Shown piece by piece: positions 62,795-64,000 of a DNA stretch of 64,000 bases. Location: positions 248,001 through 312,000 of the forward strand of contig NZ_JACICD010000005.1 in NCBI RefSeq assembly GCF_014195655.1, given 5' to 3'. How positions within the stretch are numbered: position 1 is the first letter of the stretch; each line of letters begins with the position of its first letter. Position numbers and translations under genes: made by a program. The DNA comes from Ancylobacter tetraedralis (GTDB lineage: Bacteria > Pseudomonadota > Alphaproteobacteria > Rhizobiales > Xanthobacteraceae). The notes under the pieces are model-generated. The model saw only the letters and a list, made by a program, of their open reading frames with translations. It was not told where the DNA came from and did no database searches.

Positions 62795-64000
62795 TCACGC
62801 GACGCGCAAATCCCGCATGGCTTTGTGGACCGCAGCCTCACAATTGATCATACCCCGGCCGACGCAGTTTGCCCCCTCGGGCAGGGCCGTGCAAGTGTCC
62901 CGGATGGTCGCCGCGACTTGGGCTGGTGACGCCTGCGGAGCGACGGACAGGACGAGCGCCGCCAATCCGGCGACTTGAGGACACGCGCCCGAGGTTCCCC
63001 ACCAAGGCATGTCCTCGTAACCGTCTCCCCACGGCACGATGCCATAGGTTGGCGCGACGCAATCCGGCTTGGGATGGTGCTTCGCCCATTCGCCCGGACC
63101 ACGGCTGGAATTAGCGTGAGGCGTCAAGGAATCGCAGTTGCTGAGCGCCCGGTTGACCGTGCCCACGCTGACGACCATGTCGTGCGAATTCGGGCCCCAG
63201 ATCGAATTGGGGCCGCACTTGTCCGGCTCGTAGCGACACACGTCGCTGTAGTGGTTATTGCCAGCGGCGAAGCACACGAAGACGCCTGCGGCGACGGCGG
63301 ATTCGATGACGCTCATGAAGGGATGGTCCTGCGGCATCACGCCGGGCGAATCGCAGACGTACAGACCATAGGAATTCGTCGCCACCACCCTCCCCTGCAA
63401 GTCGCCATTGTCGAGGGACCGCAACAGATTGTCGTAGATGCGGAAGAGATCGACCGATCTGAGGTTGCTGCGCGCGGACAGCACGCGAGCTTCCGGCGCC
63501 ACGCCGTCATAGGCCCCGGCAATCGATGATCCCGCGGCAATGGCCGCGCACATCGAGCCATGCCCCACGTCGTCGGCCCAGATCTGCCCACGGAAAGCAT
63601 CGCTCAGATCGACGGCGGAACGCCGAGGCATAGGCAGTTCGCGCAGGTTCTGCACGATGCCCGTATCGACGACGGCGATCGTGACGCCCTGTCCGCGCGC
63701 GTGTTCCCAAGCCGAAGGTGCGCCGATCTGCGCGATCACCTCACGGAGATTTCCGGCGACCCTTCCCCCTGCCGGCGACAAGCGGCCATCTGCGGGTACA
63801 TTCTCGTGGATGCCGCACCGACCGTCCTCCCCGCCGGAAATTCCCGGCAGCACGTCGAACTGCACGTCGCTGAAGACCTGCGCCCCCAGCACGAGCAGGC
63901 GATGACGCTCGTCATCATCGACATCCATCAGCAGCGTGTCGGATTGCGAGAAGGAGGCGACCGGCCGACGGCCCTTCAGTTCCAGAGCGGCACCCGTCAG
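62795..64000 (-). CDS. Subtilisin-like S8 serine protease (5' end beyond window)
   Basis: About 401 residues are visible and the frame remains open through the right edge, so the start is missing. The catalytic triad is Asp in VTIAVVDTGI, His in DDVGHGSMCAAI and Ser in WGTSGACPQVAG; the oxyanion Asn is in CFAAGNNHY. Several cysteines (VCDSPG, VCRYEPDKCG, DTCTALPEGANCVG, INCEAA) suggest disulfides and an extracytoplasmic location. No typical I9 propeptide is seen in the visible N-terminal ~90 residues. The next gene encodes a small protein that might supply that function. Confidence 0.85.
   Translation of the reverse strand: MTGAALELKGRRPVASFSQSDTLLMDVDDDERHRLLVLGAQVFSDVQFDVLPGISGGEDGRCGIHENVPADGRLSPAGGRVAGNLREVIAQIGAPSAWEHARGQGVTIAVVDTGIVQNLRELPMPRRSAVDLSDAFRGQIWADDVGHGSMCAAIAAGSSIAGAYDGVAPEARVLSARSNLRSVDLFRIYDNLLRSLDNGDLQGRVVATNSYGLYVCDSPGVMPQDHPFMSVIESAVAAGVFVCFAAGNNHYSDVCRYEPDKCGPNSIWGPNSHDMVVSVGTVNRALSNCDSLTPHANSSRGPGEWAKHHPKPDCVAPTYGIVPWGDGYEDMPWWGTSGACPQVAGLAALVLSVAPQASPAQVAATIRDTCTALPEGANCVGRGMINCEAAVHKAMRDLRVA

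Overview
The window is GC-rich, densely coded chromosomal DNA of an alphaproteobacterium, most likely a member of the Hyphomicrobiales (Xanthobacteraceae-like; the family assignment is inference). The evidence is the conserved block ruvCA-x-ruvB, ybgC, tolQRAB, pal, cpoB, tilS, ftsH and glmM, an RcdA/DUF1465 gene preceded by a perfect CtrA box, DUF1192 and DUF2852 genes, and a 6S RNA candidate upstream of the 5-formyl-THF cyclo-ligase gene. I see no tRNA, rRNA, CRISPR array, transposase or phage genes.

Positions 1-29,800 hold an almost complete choline mineralisation island. Choline enters through choXWV, and BetA and BetB oxidise it to glycine betaine under BetI. The Rieske enzyme GbcA with its reductase GbcB demethylates betaine to dimethylglycine. 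DgcA/DgcB with a dedicated electron transfer flavoprotein pair continue to sarcosine. Sarcosine oxidase (alpha C-terminus and gamma are in the window; the other subunits must lie to the left) gives glycine, and L-serine dehydratase leads to pyruvate. Two GlxA/AraC-type regulators lie among these genes. BetI and BetB are encoded in one uninterrupted reading frame, and the betI-choX gap carries two 20-bp BetI-type palindromes. Between the catabolic genes sit a YoaK-type membrane protein, a membrane-anchored AraC regulator, and a four-gene envelope cluster (ArnT-like transferase, LAB_N protein, PAP2 phosphatase, GT2 transferase).

Positions 29,900-46,500 are core genes, all on the minus strand: glmM, an NCS2 nucleobase transporter, ftsH, tilS, cpoB, pal, tolBARQ, ybgC, DUF2852, a TetR regulator and the ruv genes. 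The glmM leader has an 11-bp inverted repeat that would bury the glmM ribosome-binding site, enclosing further hairpins.

Positions 46,500-64,000 hold transporters, a flavin monooxygenase, yebC, a YmdB-type phosphoesterase, fau with 6S RNA, a quinone oxidoreductase, DUF1192, a candidate CtrA-driven small RNA followed by rcdA, rpmE, an ABC exporter, a CDF transporter with an atypical metal site, a MotA/MotB-like pair with a GNAT enzyme, an inositol monophosphatase, and a subtilisin-like protease (cut by the window edge) followed by a small protein that may be a detached I9-type propeptide. Six short GC-rich palindromes of one REP/RIME-like family lie at gene ends.
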